Of a DNA stretch of 64,000 bases, positions 34,460 through 47,516 are shown in pieces. Below the pieces are notes generated by a model. The model did not search any database. It saw only the letters and a list, made by a program, of their open reading frames with translations, and was not told where the DNA came from. Each line of letters begins with the position of its first letter. Position 1 is the stretch's first letter. The DNA is taken from positions 806,001-870,000 of the forward strand of contig NZ_QOHK01000001.1 in assembly GCF_003319175.1 (NCBI RefSeq), read 5' to 3'. This DNA comes from Blastococcus sp. TF02-8. GTDB taxonomy: Bacteria > Actinomycetota > Actinomycetes > Mycobacteriales > Geodermatophilaceae. Both the position numbers and the translations under genes were made by a program.

Positions 34460-35350
34460 ATGCACTCCCGTTTCACGACCCTGGCCGCGACGCTAGCCGT
34501 CGCCTCCGTCTTCCTGGCTGCCTGTAGCGGCGGGGAGAGCGAGGAGGCGGCTGCCGAGCCGACCGTCGCCGAGGTCCCCGAGTTCGAGGCCGGCACGACG
34601 ATGGCCGAGCTGGCCGAGCAGGGCACCATCACCGTCGGCACCAAGTTCGATCAGCCGGGGTTCGGCCTGGAGAACCTCGAGGGCGACGTCGAGGGCTTCG
34701 ACGTCGAGATCGCCAAGATCATCGCCGCCGAGCTGGGCATCTCTCCGGAGAAAATCAAGTTCGTCCAGACTCCCTCGGCCATCCGCGAGGAAGTCATCGA
34801 GGGCGGCGAGGTCGACATGGTGGTGGCCACGTACACCATCAACGACAAGCGCCGCGAGCGAATCTCCTTCGCCGGGCCGTACTACGAGGCCGGGCAGCAG
34901 ATCATGGTGGCCGCCGACAACGACGAGATCACTGGGCCCGATTCCTTAAAGGAGAACCCCGATTTGACCGTCTGCTCGGTGACCGGGTCGACTCCGGCGG
35001 AGCAGATCAAGCCCTACCTGGCCGACCCGGGCCAGCTGACGCTCTTCGACGAGTACTCCCAGTGCGCCGACTCGTTGAGCAACGGCCAGGTCGACGCCGT
35101 CACCACCGACAACGTCATCCTGCTCGGCTTCGTCTCCGAGTCCGACGGCGATTTCAAGCTTGTCGGTGAGCAGTTCACCGAGGAGCCGTACGGCGTCGGC
35201 ATCGCCAAGGGGGACGTGGCGTTCTGCGAGTTCATCAACGAGACCCTCGCCGCGAACGAGGAGGCCTACGCCGAGGCCTGGGAGTCGACCGCCGGTCAGG
35301 TCGAGGGCGCCGAGACTCCCGAGCTGCCCGAGCCGCAGCCCTGCTCCTGA
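34460..35350 (+). CDS. gluB: Glutamate-binding lipoprotein
   Basis: A 296-residue extracellular binding protein. The signal peptide ends in the lipobox FLAAC (Cys22), followed by a Ser/Gly/Glu-rich linker. The binding fold has TITVGTKFDQPGFG, DVEGFDVEIAKIIAAELG, and MVVATYTINDKRRERISFAGPYY, which contains the conserved Arg near the alpha-carboxylate site. The ATG at 34460 has GGAAGGA eight bases upstream. Two distal cysteines (CSVTG, QCADS) may form a disulfide. It is followed by a strong hairpin before gluC, so it is probably made in excess of the permeases. Confidence 0.93.
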   Translation: MHSRFTTLAATLAVASVFLAACSGGESEEAAAEPTVAEVPEFEAGTTMAELAEQGTITVGTKFDQPGFGLENLEGDVEGFDVEIAKIIAAELGISPEKIKFVQTPSAIREEVIEGGEVDMVVATYTINDKRRERISFAGPYYEAGQQIMVAADNDEITGPDSLKENPDLTVCSVTGSTPAEQIKPYLADPGQLTLFDEYSQCADSLSNGQVDAVTTDNVILLGFVSESDGDFKLVGEQFTEEPYGVGIAKGDVAFCEFINETLAANEEAYAEAWESTAGQVEGAETPELPEPQPCS

Positions 35351-35358
35351 TCCGCTGA

Positions 35359-35397
35359 GGCGCTGCGGCCGGCCGTGAACCGGCCGGCCGTGGCGCC
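35359..35397 (+). other. Intercistronic stem-loop between gluB and gluC
   Basis: A nine-base stem (35366-35374 against 35382-35390) with a seven-base loop is extended by outer pairs 35359-35363 and 35393-35397. It starts nine bases past the gluB stop. It parallels the hairpin after the sugar-binding-protein gene at 9502-9557. Confidence 0.7.
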
Positions 35398-35436
35398 GTC
35401 CCCTGTCCCGATCCGCCCGAGCCGCGAGGAGAACCC

Positions 35437-36087
35437 GTGGAGGCGGTCACCGAAAACCTCGACGCGTACGTCGACGGGTTCCTAACTTCGCTCAGCATCA
35501 TCCTGTGGTCCCTCGTCGGGTCCCTGGTGCTCGGCCTGCTCATCGCGGCCTCCCGGGTGTCACCGGTGCCGCCGCTGCGGCGCTTCGGCCTGTTCTGGGT
35601 GACGACGTTCCGCAACACGCCACTGACGGTGGTGCTGGTCTTCTGCGCCTTCGGGCTGCCCGAGCTGGGCTTCAACCGCAGCTTCTTCTTCTTCGGCGTG
35701 CTCGGGCTGGTGCTCTACACGTCCGCCTTCGTCTGCGAGGCGGTGCGCTCCGGCATCAACTCGGTGCCTGCCGGTCAGGCGGAGGCGGCTCGGTCCCTAG
35801 GACTCACCTTCTCGCAGTGCCTGGGTCAGGTGGTGCTCCCCCAGGCCTTGCGCACGGTCGTGCCACCGCTGGGCAGCGTCCTGATCGCGATGTTCAAGAA
35901 CTCTGCGGTGGTCGGCGCCTTCGGCGTGGGCGGTGACCTGTGGAGCACGGGTGCGACGCTGACCAGCGCCCGCGGGTACGAGACGCTGCCCGTCTACATC
36001 GGGGTGGCCATCGGCTACCTGATCATCACGCTCACGGCTGGCGCGCTGCTGCAGGTTCTAGAGCGGAAGGTGGCGATCGCCCGATGA
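35437..36087 (+). CDS. gluC: Glutamate ABC transporter permease
   Basis: A 216-residue permease of the His/Glu/Gln family with about five spans. TFRNTPLTVVLVF and SAFVCEAVRSGINSVPAGQAEAARSLGL are the conserved cytoplasmic loop with the EAA-type motif that contacts GluA. Translation starts at GTG 35437, which has GAGGAG upstream. The stop overlaps gluD as ATGA. The pair of permeases forms the heterodimeric channel. Confidence 0.93.
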   Translation: MEAVTENLDAYVDGFLTSLSIILWSLVGSLVLGLLIAASRVSPVPPLRRFGLFWVTTFRNTPLTVVLVFCAFGLPELGFNRSFFFFGVLGLVLYTSAFVCEAVRSGINSVPAGQAEAARSLGLTFSQCLGQVVLPQALRTVVPPLGSVLIAMFKNSAVVGAFGVGGDLWSTGATLTSARGYETLPVYIGVAIGYLIITLTAGALLQVLERKVAIAR

Positions 36088-36983
36088 GCGAGCAGTCGGT
36101 CCTCTACGACGCCCAGGGTCCGCGGGCCCGCCGTCGCACCCGCATCGGGACGGTGGTGGCCCTGGTGGTCATCGCTGCCCTCGCCTTCCTCGCCGTGCGC
36201 CGGCTGATCGACCGGGAACAGTTCTCCATGGAGCGCTGGGGGCCGCTGATCGATCCCGGCAACGAGGCATTCGACGCCGTCTGGCGGCTGATCGGCACGG
36301 GCATCGTGAACACGCTCACGGCGGCGGCCGTCGCCATGGTGCTGTCGATCGTCCTGGGCACACTGATCGCGGTGGCCCGGCTCTCCCTCGGCCGCCCCGG
36401 ACGGATCCCCCTGATCGGCCTCGTCGAGCTCTGCCGCGGCCTGCCCGTCGTGGTCCTGGTCTACTTCGGGGTGCGCGTCCTCGACGACGTGGGCGTGGAC
36501 TTGAGCGGGCTCCCCGGCGGACAGGTGCTGTGGGGGCTGATTCTCGCGCTGACCGTGTACAACATGGTCATCTTCGCCGAAGTGGTCCGGGCCGGCGTCA
36601 ACTCGCTGCCCCGTGGGCAACGGGAAGCTGCCCTCGCGACCGGCATGACCAACGGTCAGGCGATGCGCCTGGTCCTGCTCCCCCAGGCTTTCCGGGTCAT
36701 GCTGCCGGCGATCATCAGTCAGCTGGTGGTGGTGCTCAAGGACACGTCCCTGGTGGCGTTCATCGCCAACTACGACGAGCTGCTCAGCCAGGGCGAGAGC
36801 ATCCAGCGGAACCTGGACAACCCCATCCAAACCTTCTTCGTCATCGCGCTCATCTACGTGGCGATCAACTACACCCTGAGCAAGCTCGCGGAGTACATCC
36901 AGCGGCGTCAGGGACGGGCAGGGCGGTCCACCGTGCAGGAAACGGATGACACCGAGCTGGTTGCGGTCCGGGACGGCGCCTGA
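36084..36983 (+). CDS. gluD: Glutamate ABC transporter permease
   Basis: A 299-residue permease longer than GluC because of a cytoplasmic N terminus with RARRRTRIG before the first span, and a hydrophilic C terminus. The EAA-type loop is FAEVVRAGVNSLPRGQREAALATGM, with RGLPVVVLVYFGVRV preceding it. The ATG at 36084 lies within the gluC stop. It is the last gene of the operon, and no clear terminator hairpin was found directly after it. Confidence 0.93.
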   Translation: MSEQSVLYDAQGPRARRRTRIGTVVALVVIAALAFLAVRRLIDREQFSMERWGPLIDPGNEAFDAVWRLIGTGIVNTLTAAAVAMVLSIVLGTLIAVARLSLGRPGRIPLIGLVELCRGLPVVVLVYFGVRVLDDVGVDLSGLPGGQVLWGLILALTVYNMVIFAEVVRAGVNSLPRGQREAALATGMTNGQAMRLVLLPQAFRVMLPAIISQLVVVLKDTSLVAFIANYDELLSQGESIQRNLDNPIQTFFVIALIYVAINYTLSKLAEYIQRRQGRAGRSTVQETDDTELVAVRDGA

Positions 36984-37462
36984 TTCGATCGCACGTGACG
37001 GTCGGACCCAAGCAGCTCTACGATCCTGCTGCCACCCCATGCGGCCCGGTGACCGCGGCGGGACGCTGCAGCCAGATCTGCACCCCTGCCCCTCGGGGCT
37101 GAGCCGAGCCCGCCGCGGCAGTGGCCACCGGCAACTTCGTCCGCCCATGCCCCCGGGCAGCGACGCGCCCCCGGATCACGACCGATGATACGGATGCCCG
37201 GTCTCGAGACTCGGCTGGCAGCGTCGCACCAGAATCGACCACCTGTGCACGTAGAGCCCGGGGGCACGAGCGGCCGCGAACAGCCCCGACGTGTCCACCT
37301 CCATGAAGTTGGCTCGTCCGCGTCGTCTTCTGCCAACAGGGTCGCCATGACAGCGACTAGTAGTTCCACACGTCGCCCGACACTGGGAGCGACGCCATTG
37401 CGGTTCGACATCGTTCCTGAGACAGTCCGTCCAGTAACCCTCAACTCCAGAAGGACGTGACC
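36984..37462. other. 479-base stretch without a supported gene
   Basis: No open frame here shows the third-position G/C bias of the neighbours. A 178-codon minus-strand frame (36908-37444) overlaps gluD and has an unconvincing, Arg/Gly/Ser-heavy translation. The last ~280 bases are visibly less GC-rich than the surroundings and should contain the promoter of the small secreted protein. A 12-base string at 37357-37368 also occurs inverted beside the NrdR box at 21962. Nothing else is recognised. Confidence 0.6.
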
Positions 37463-37771
37463 ATGCGAAAGCAGCGCACCGCCGTCAAGGGCTTGATAGT
37501 CGGCGCATCAGTAGCGATGGCGGTTGGACTGGGGGCGAGCCCGGCACAGGCGTGGACCATGCTCAAGGCCGGGGAAGAACCGACCTACCGCTTGACGTGC
37601 GGACAGGATGTGTCCTACACAGCGGCAAACGGCAGCCGTAACCGGGCTCGATTCGCCTACTACTCCTGGGACTCGAGCGGCTACCGATCGGGGGTCTGGA
37701 ACATCTACGACCAGGACATCTGGGGCAATGCCACCACCTTCCGCGGGAATTGGGCGCGCGGCTGCAACTGA
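37463..37771 (+). CDS. Small secreted two-cysteine protein, unknown
   Basis: A 102-residue protein with a clear Sec signal peptide: MRKQRTAVKG, hydrophobic VGASVAMAVGLGA, cleavage at AQA|W. The start is the ATG at 37463, because AAGGA lies seven bases upstream; the in-frame GTG at 37457 is too close to it. The mature ~70 residues are rich in Tyr, Trp, Gly, Asn and Arg (YYSWDSSGYRSGVWNIY) with exactly two cysteines, one in RLTCGQD and one in the C-terminal RGCN, likely a disulfide. Size and make-up recall secreted bacteriocin-like or cell-surface peptides, but no family is recognised. Base composition is lower in GC than the neighbours, and it stands alone between non-coding stretches, suggesting accessory DNA. 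Confidence 0.8.
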   Translation: MRKQRTAVKGLIVGASVAMAVGLGASPAQAWTMLKAGEEPTYRLTCGQDVSYTAANGSRNRARFAYYSWDSSGYRSGVWNIYDQDIWGNATTFRGNWARGCN

Positions 37772-37778
37772 ATGTCCC

Positions 37779-37819
37779 GCCGGGCGAGTGGAGGTCCTCG
37801 TGGATTCCACTCGCCCGGC
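37779..37819 (+). terminator. Terminator of the small secreted protein gene
   Basis: Perfect 14-base arms (37779-37792 against 37806-37819) with a 13-base loop, eight bases after the stop. The 230 bases from here to recX hold no supported gene. Confidence 0.8.
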
Positions 37820-38049
37820 ACCATGATCGGGCCCGTGCCGCGAATTCTGCAGATTTCGTCAAGACGCCTCGCCCTCCACCGACCCAGGGGCGACGCTCAA
37901 GGGCCTCCAACGGGGGCGCCCGGCGGAGGCGCACGCCGTGGCGAGCACCCCGTTCGTAGCGCGAAGCCGGCGAAGCGAGGGTTACTGAATTCGTGACTCG
38001 GAGAGCTTCCGGGTCAAGGCAACATGGCGTCCTCGTCGGGGTCGTCACA

Positions 38050-38661
38050 CTAGCCGTCGACCCCTGGCGTGAGACTGTCCAGCACCTCGCGGACCACCGC
38101 GGCCGCCAGCCCGCCGTTGTAGCCCTTGCGCGCCAGCATGCCCATGAGCCGCCGGGTCGCCGTGGCGCGGTCGAGCCGGCTCATCGAGCCGGCCCGGCGC
38201 TCGACGAGCTTCCGGGCAGCCGCGCGCTCGTCCTCGTCGTCGACGGCCTCCACGGCCTCGGCGGCGACCTCCGGGTCCACACCCTTGGCCCGCAGCTCCT
38301 GCGAGAGCGCGCGGCGGGCCAGTCCGCGGCCGGACTGCCGGCTGCTCACCCAGGCACGGGCGAATGCCGCGTCGTCGATGAGGCCGACCTCGGTGAACCG
38401 GTCGAGGACCGTGGTGGCGGCGTCCTCGGGGACACCCCGCTTCTTCAGCAGCTCGGCCAGCTGCTGCCGGGTCTTGGGCGCCCCGGTCAGGGCTCGCAGG
38501 CAGATGCCGCGGGCCACCGACTCGGGGTCCCCCATCTCGTCCTCGGGGGGTCCGGGGGCGACGTCCGGGGTCAGGGAAGCGTCGCCACCCGGGGACCATG
38601 TGCGCCGGCCGCCCCGGGCACTACCCGGGGCGCGCCGACGGTTCGGCGGCCGGTCCTCCAC
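38050..38661 (-). CDS. recX: RecA regulator RecX
   Basis: A 203-residue modulator of RecA filaments. After a ~45-residue Pro/Gly/Arg-rich N terminus come three-helix RecX repeats: ARGICLRALTGAPKTRQQLAELLKKRGV, FTEVGLIDDAAFARAWV and ARRALSQELRAKGVDPEVA. The end has RRLMGMLARKGYNGGLAAAVVREVLD. The GTG at 38661 lies seven bases after the recA stop, so the two are co-transcribed. Confidence 0.95.
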   Translation of the reverse strand: MEDRPPNRRRAPGSARGGRRTWSPGGDASLTPDVAPGPPEDEMGDPESVARGICLRALTGAPKTRQQLAELLKKRGVPEDAATTVLDRFTEVGLIDDAAFARAWVSSRQSGRGLARRALSQELRAKGVDPEVAAEAVEAVDDEDERAAARKLVERRAGSMSRLDRATATRRLMGMLARKGYNGGLAAAVVREVLDSLTPGVDG

Positions 38662-38668
38662 GGACGGC

Positions 38669-39706
38669 TCAGAAGTCGGGCGCGTCGACCGGTGCGGGGG
38701 CGTCGAGCGTCGGACCGATGCCCAGCTTCTCCTTGACCCGCTTCTCGATCTCGTCGGCGAGGTCCGGGTTGTCCTTCAGGAAGTTGCGGACGTTCTCCTT
38801 GCCCTGGCCGAGCTGGTCGCCCTCGTACGTGTACCAGGCGCCGGACTTCTTCACGATGCCCTGCTCGACGCCGGCGTCGACGATGCCGCCCTCCCGGCTG
38901 AAGCCCTGGCCCCAGAGGATGTCGAGCTCGGCCTGCTTGAACGGCGCGGCGACCTTGTTCTTGACGACCTTGATGCGGGTTCGGCTGCCGATCGCGTCGG
39001 TGCCCTGCTTGAGGGTCTCGATGCGGCGGACGTCGAGGCGGACCGACGAGTAGAACTTCAGCGCGCGACCACCGGTGGTGACCTCGGGCGAGCCGTAGAC
39101 CACGCCGACCTTCTCACGCAGCTGGTTGATGAAGATCGCCGTCGTGCCGGAGTTGTTCAGGGCACCGGTGATCTTCCGCAGCGCCTGGCTCATGAGGCGG
39201 GCCTGCAGACCGACGTGGCTGTCACCCATCTCGCCCTCGATCTCGGCGCGGGGCACCAGGGCCGCCACGGAGTCGATGACGATGATGTCGAGCGCCCCGG
39301 AACGGATCAGCATGTCGGCGATCTCGAGCGCCTGCTCACCGGTGTCGGGCTGGCTGACCAGCAGCGCGTCGGTGTCGACGCCGATCGCACGGGCGTACTC
39401 GGGGTCGAGTGCGTGCTCGGCGTCGATGAAGGCGGCGATGCCGCCGTTGGCCTGGGCGTTGGCGACCGCGTGCAGGGCGACGGTCGTCTTACCGGAGGAC
39501 TCCGGGCCGTAGACCTCGATGACCCGGCCACGCGGCAGGCCACCGATGCCCAGGGCGATGTCGAGGGCGATCGAGCCGGTCGGGATGACCTTGATCGTCT
39601 GGGCCGCGTTGTCGCCCAGACGCATGACCGAGCCCTTGCCGAACTGCTTGTCGATCTGGGCGAGGGCCATGTCGAGGGCCTTGTCGCGGTCGAGCGTTGC
39701 TGCCAT
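38669..39706 (-). CDS. recA: Recombinase RecA
   Basis: A 345-residue recombinase that drives homologous pairing and activates LexA cleavage. Walker A is GPESSGKTT at 67-75, the Walker B region is [14 protein letters not shown], loop L1 carries [12 protein letters not shown] and loop L2 follows [26 protein letters not shown]. The C terminus is acidic. The ATG at 39706 has GAAGGTGA upstream, and TAGCGT about 45 bases upstream is a possible -10. A perfect SOS box lies ~120 bases upstream. Confidence 0.98.
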   Translation of the reverse strand: MAATLDRDKALDMALAQIDKQFGKGSVMRLGDNAAQTIKVIPTGSIALDIALGIGGLPRGRVIEVYGPESSGKTTVALHAVANAQANGGIAAFIDAEHALDPEYARAIGVDTDALLVSQPDTGEQALEIADMLIRSGALDIIVIDSVAALVPRAEIEGEMGDSHVGLQARLMSQALRKITGALNNSGTTAIFINQLREKVGVVYGSPEVTTGGRALKFYSSVRLDVRRIETLKQGTDAIGSRTRIKVVKNKVAAPFKQAELDILWGQGFSREGGIVDAGVEQGIVKKSGAWYTYEGDQLGQGKENVRNFLKDNPDLADEIEKRVKEKLGIGPTLDAPAPVDAPDF

Positions 39707-39827
39707 GGTGCGTCACCTTCGGTTCGCGAGAAGCGGGTCGGGACCGACGCTAGGGCGAGGCACCGACAGTTTTCGGATTCCGGACGGACTGTGGAGGAAC
39801 GACCGGCCTGTGGACGCCACAGTAGGC

Positions 39828-39841
39828 CGAACACCTGTTCG
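39828..39841. promoter_or_regulatory. SOS box (LexA site) of recA
   Basis: CGAACACCTGTTCG, the same 14 bases as the site next to the LysM gene at 23597, about 122 bases upstream of the recA ATG. Confidence 0.9.
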
Positions 39842-39888
39842 ACCGCCAGGGCGACACGCCAGACGTCACAGCAGCCCCGAGCAGGGGG

Positions 39889-40083
39889 TCAGCGGTCCTT
39901 CGGAGGGACGTCGTAGGCGTCGCAGATCGCCAGCCAGACCTTCCGGACCGGCACGCCCTTGTCGATCGCGTCGAGCGCGGTCCGCCCGCCCAGGACCGAG
40001 AAGACGTGGTCGCGGGCGACGGTCTGCGCGCGCATCGAGCCGAACTGCTCGTCGAGCCGGGACCAGAACTCCTGCAGGCGCAC
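39889..40083 (-). CDS. DUF3046 protein
   Basis: A 64-residue protein of the DUF3046 family, a small actinobacterial family usually next to recA. The visible conserved features are FWSRLDEQFG, a central VARDHVFSVLGGRTALDAID and VWLAICDAYDVPP. The GTG at 40083 begins the conserved part. It has the same orientation as recA, 182 bases upstream of it. Function unknown; the constant association with recA suggests a link to repair or simply conserved order. Confidence 0.85.
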   Translation of the reverse strand: MRLQEFWSRLDEQFGSMRAQTVARDHVFSVLGGRTALDAIDKGVPVRKVWLAICDAYDVPPKDR

Positions 40084-40117
40084 GCCCCGACGCTAACCCG
40101 TCGCACGCCGCGGGTCC

Positions 40118-40123
40118 TACGCT
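40118..40123 (+). promoter_or_regulatory. Probable -10 box (TACGCT) for a leaderless mRNA
   Basis: TACGCT ends six bases before the ATG of the 36-residue membrane peptide, with no ribosome binding site. Confidence 0.45.
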
Positions 40124-40129
40124 CCGGGC

Positions 40130-40240
40130 ATGATCCCGGGCACTGGTTCGGCGACCCTCGACCGCGTGCTGGAGATCGGCATCGTGCTGGCGATGCTGGT
40201 CACCCTGGTGGTGCTGATCCGCGACTACCGCGGGCGCTGA
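40130..40240 (+). CDS. 36-residue single-span membrane peptide
   Basis: MIPGTGSATLDRVLEIGIVL continues with AMLVTLVVLIRDYRGR. A short soluble start, one membrane segment of about 18 residues and a basic RDYRGR end predict a single-pass protein with its C terminus in the cytoplasm. It is supported by a TACGCT box six bases upstream, a divergent DUF3046 gene and coding-like composition. Its last 16 bases overlap the end of the opposing MFS gene. No family is recognised. It could be a chance frame, hence the moderate confidence. Confidence 0.5.
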   Translation: MIPGTGSATLDRVLEIGIVLAMLVTLVVLIRDYRGR

Positions 40241-41497
40241 GCCCGGGCCGCGCTCAGCCAGACGACGGCCAGCGGCACCACCAGCGCGGTGGAGACCGCG
40301 CAGACCAGACCGAAGCCGCCCCACGCGAGGAGCGGGCCGCCGACGACGCCGGCCACGGCAGCGCCCAGACCCATGAGCAGGTCGGTGCCGCCCTGTGCCG
40401 TCGGTCGAAGGTCGGCGTCCACGGCCGTCGTGACGAGCGCGGACCCGGCGACCAGACCGCACGACCAGCCCAGCCCCAGGAGCAGGAGGCCGACGGCCAG
40501 CTGCCCGGAGGCCTCCGGCGCGGCGGTGCCGGCGACCGCCGCGGCCGCCACGAGGAGCGCACCACCGACGGCGACGACGGCGGGCGCCCCGAGCCGGTCG
40601 GCGAGCACCCCGACGAGCGGCGAGAACAGGTACATGCCGGCCACGTGCACGCTGATGACCAGGCCGACCAGCCGGAGCACGCCGTCGGCGTCCCCGCCGG
40701 CGTGCCCCATGTGCACCGGCGTCATGACCATGACGCCGACCATCACCGAGTGCGCGACGACGACCGCCGTCAGCCCCAGGGCGCCGCCGGGCGCGGACCA
40801 GACGGCCCGCAGCGCGGGCCCCGTCGCGCGCCGGGGGGCCGGGCCGCCGCGACCGCCACCGAGCCGCCGCGCGAGCAGGAGCGGGTCGGGGCGCAGCAGC
40901 AGCAGGAAGCCGCCGGCCACCACCGCGAAGACGACGGCGGAGACGACGAACACGCCGCCCAGCGGAGGGAGCCCCAGGGTCTCGCCGACGACGGCACCGG
41001 GCGAGGCGAGGTTCGGCCCGACCACCGACCCCAGCGTGGTGGCCCAGACGACGAGGGAGAGGTCCCGGCTGCGGCGCTCCGGCGGGGCGAGGTCGGCCGC
41101 GGCATAGCGGGACTGCAGCCCGCACGCGGTCGAGGCCCCGGAGAGGAACAGCCCCACCAGGAGCAGGAACAGCGACGACGCGGCCGCGGCAGCGACGGTG
41201 ACGACGGCGCCGACGACGCTGATGCCGTAGCCGAGGGGCCAGCCCGGCCCGCCGGCCGGCGGCATCGCTGACCCGGGCGAGCGGGACGGCCAGGACGGCC
41301 GCCCCGAGGACGCCCGCCGTCTGCCCCAGCCCGGAGGCGGTGTCGGTGCCGGCCACGTCGCGGGCGAGCAGCCCTCCGGCGGTGATCCCGACCGTGACGC
41401 CCAGGCCCGCCAGCGCGACCCCACCGCCCAGCACGCCGACCGTGCGGCGCTGGATCCGGAGGACGTCGGTCCCGGGCACCTGCTCCAGCGACGCCAT
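40225..41497 (-). pseudogene. MFS transporter, broken by a +1 frameshift
   Basis: The repaired protein would have ~423 residues and twelve spans. From the ATG at 41497 the frame runs through VGVLGGGVALAGLGVTVG and LGQTAGVLGAAVLAVPLARVS to GRRAGLA. It is then lost at a G4 run (41235-41238; C4 on the coding strand) and resumes with LGYGISVVGAVVTVAAAAAS and the remaining spans, ending in WLSAARAQRPR. The loop SDAAGRRAG between spans 2 and 3 matches the MFS motif A. Length is 3n+1, so one extra base is enough. Substrate unknown. A stop-free antisense frame through lhr merges with the second half and should not be mistaken for one gene. Confidence 0.8.
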
Positions 41498-41586
41498 GCC
41501 TGCCTCCGTCTCACGACCGGGTGGTTCCGGCAGGGGGGCTCCCGCCGACCGAGCGAAGTGTCGTACACCCCGGGGACACTGATCAC

Positions 41587-46194
<4,608 letters not shown>

Positions 46195-46211
46195 GTCGGC
46201 CCCCGAGTGAC

Positions 46212-46508
46212 CTAGATCCGCGGTGGGCGGCGGCGCCGTCGCACCGCGGCGAGCCGTGCGCGGGCGACCAGCACCCGCAGCCGCCGACCCGGCCCGGTCG
46301 AGGCCTCGGCGTCGCGCAGCCGGCGCCTCGCCTCGCGCACCGACCCGGACGACGGCGATCCCAGCAGTGCACCGACGGCGGGCGCGCAGACCACGAGCGT
46401 GAACCCGACGAGCAGCAGGCCCGGCACCAGCTCCCCGACGGCGACGGCGATCCACACCACCGTGCCGATCCAGACGACCACCGCTGCGGCGATCCCCCGG
46501 GGAATCAC
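46212..46508 (-). CDS. Small membrane protein, unknown
   Basis: A 98-residue protein with two adjacent membrane segments (GIAAAVVVWIGTVVWIAVAVG and LVPGLLLVGFTLVVCAP) and a basic C-terminal tail ending in RRRRRPPRI. The start is uncertain: the GTG at 46508 begins just before the first segment, while an upstream ATG at 46583 adds an unlikely hydrophilic stretch. There is no good ribosome binding site. It converges on lhr, with only 17 bases between stops. No family is recognised. Confidence 0.5.
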   Translation of the reverse strand: MIPRGIAAAVVVWIGTVVWIAVAVGELVPGLLLVGFTLVVCAPAVGALLGSPSSGSVREARRRLRDAEASTGPGRRLRVLVARARLAAVRRRRRPPRI

Positions 46509-46628
46509 TGCCAGAGCCCGACCAGCAGGGAGACCGACGGGCCGACGGCAGCCGCCCTCACGGTTCCACCCCCGGCGCCCCACGGGCCGCTCCTCCCGCT
46601 CTGCGGTGACCGCCCCCGGCGCCGACGG

Positions 46629-47516
46629 TCACTCCCGGACCTCCTGGGTCACCCGCCCGCCGTGAAGGGCCCCCAGGGCGACGCCCGCGCCGGTCACGAG
46701 CACTCCGCCCAGCTGCACCGCATCGATGCCGGTGGCACCGACCGCCGCCGAGGTCAGCAGCGCGGAGACCGGGATGAGGCCGGCGAAGAGTCCGGCGAGC
46801 TCCACCGGGATCCGCATCAGGCTCGAGTACCAGAGCACGAACGCCGCCGCTGTGACGACCACAGCAAGGTAGACGATGGCCAGCAGTTCGCCTCGGGTCG
46901 GCATCCGGAAGGCGGCCGTACCGTCCGCGGTGACGGCGACGAGGGCGAGCATGCCCGCGGCGGTGAGCGAGGCGAAGGTCGCCACACCCGCGGCGCCGAG
47001 GTCCGGCAGGAGCGACAGCGCCAGCAAGGAGAAGGCGACTTCGCAGAGCATGGCGCCGATCGCCAGGACGATGCCGAGGATCGACGCCCCTCCTGCCCAC
47101 TGGACGATGGCCGCCCCCGCAGACACCAGGACCGCCGCGAGGAGAACCCGAGGAGCGGGTAGCCGTCTCCGGAGCAACGGCCCGGCGAGGGCCAGGACGA
47201 CGGGCACCGCGCCGATGATGGCGCCGACAGCCCCCGGACCGGCACGGCCCAGCGCCGCGATCAGCAGGACGTTGAACCCCGCCATACCGGTGGCCCCCAG
47301 CAGCGCCAGCCGGAACAGATGGGTCCGAGGCACCGGCGGCAGTCGGCGGCCGAAGAGCATGGCCAGCAGCAACCCGCCCAGGAGGTACCGGAGGGCCTGA
47401 CCGCCGAGCACCGGGTAGTCCAGCAGAACGCCCGACGCAGCGACGGTCGAGCCGACCGCGATGCTGGAGGCGGCCGCTCCCGCCATCCCGAGAGCGTTCT
47501 GGTCACTGCCGCGCAT
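46629..47516 (-). CDS. EamA/DMT-family transporter
   Basis: A 295-residue drug/metabolite transporter with ten spans arranged as two five-span EamA repeats. The first repeat ends around AGPGAVGAIIGAVPVVLALAG, with the typical P-V-x-A-L-x-G; the second ends with ELAGLFAGLIPVSALLTSA. The ATG at 47516 follows weak GGAG text. It overlaps the desaturase gene by 14 bases on the same strand, so the two are probably co-expressed. Substrate unknown. Confidence 0.85.
   Translation of the reverse strand: MRGSDQNALGMAGAAASSIAVGSTVAASGVLLDYPVLGGQALRYLLGGLLLAMLFGRRLPPVPRTHLFRLALLGATGMAGFNVLLIAALGRAGPGAVGAIIGAVPVVLALAGPLLRRRLPAPRVLLAAVLVSAGAAIVQWAGGASILGIVLAIGAMLCEVAFSLLALSLLPDLGAAGVATFASLTAAGMLALVAVTADGTAAFRMPTRGELLAIVYLAVVVTAAAFVLWYSSLMRIPVELAGLFAGLIPVSALLTSAAVGATGIDAVQLGGVLVTGAGVALGALHGGRVTQEVRE

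Noticed and set aside
36908-37444. A 178-codon minus-strand frame over the end of gluD and the following gap
   Set aside because: It overlaps gluD, has no ribosome binding site and no recognisable domain, and its composition does not follow the third-position bias.
37463-37771. Secreted peptide as a lactococcin-972-type bacteriocin
   Set aside because: Size and signal peptide are similar, but I see no matching residue pattern and no immunity/ABC genes nearby.
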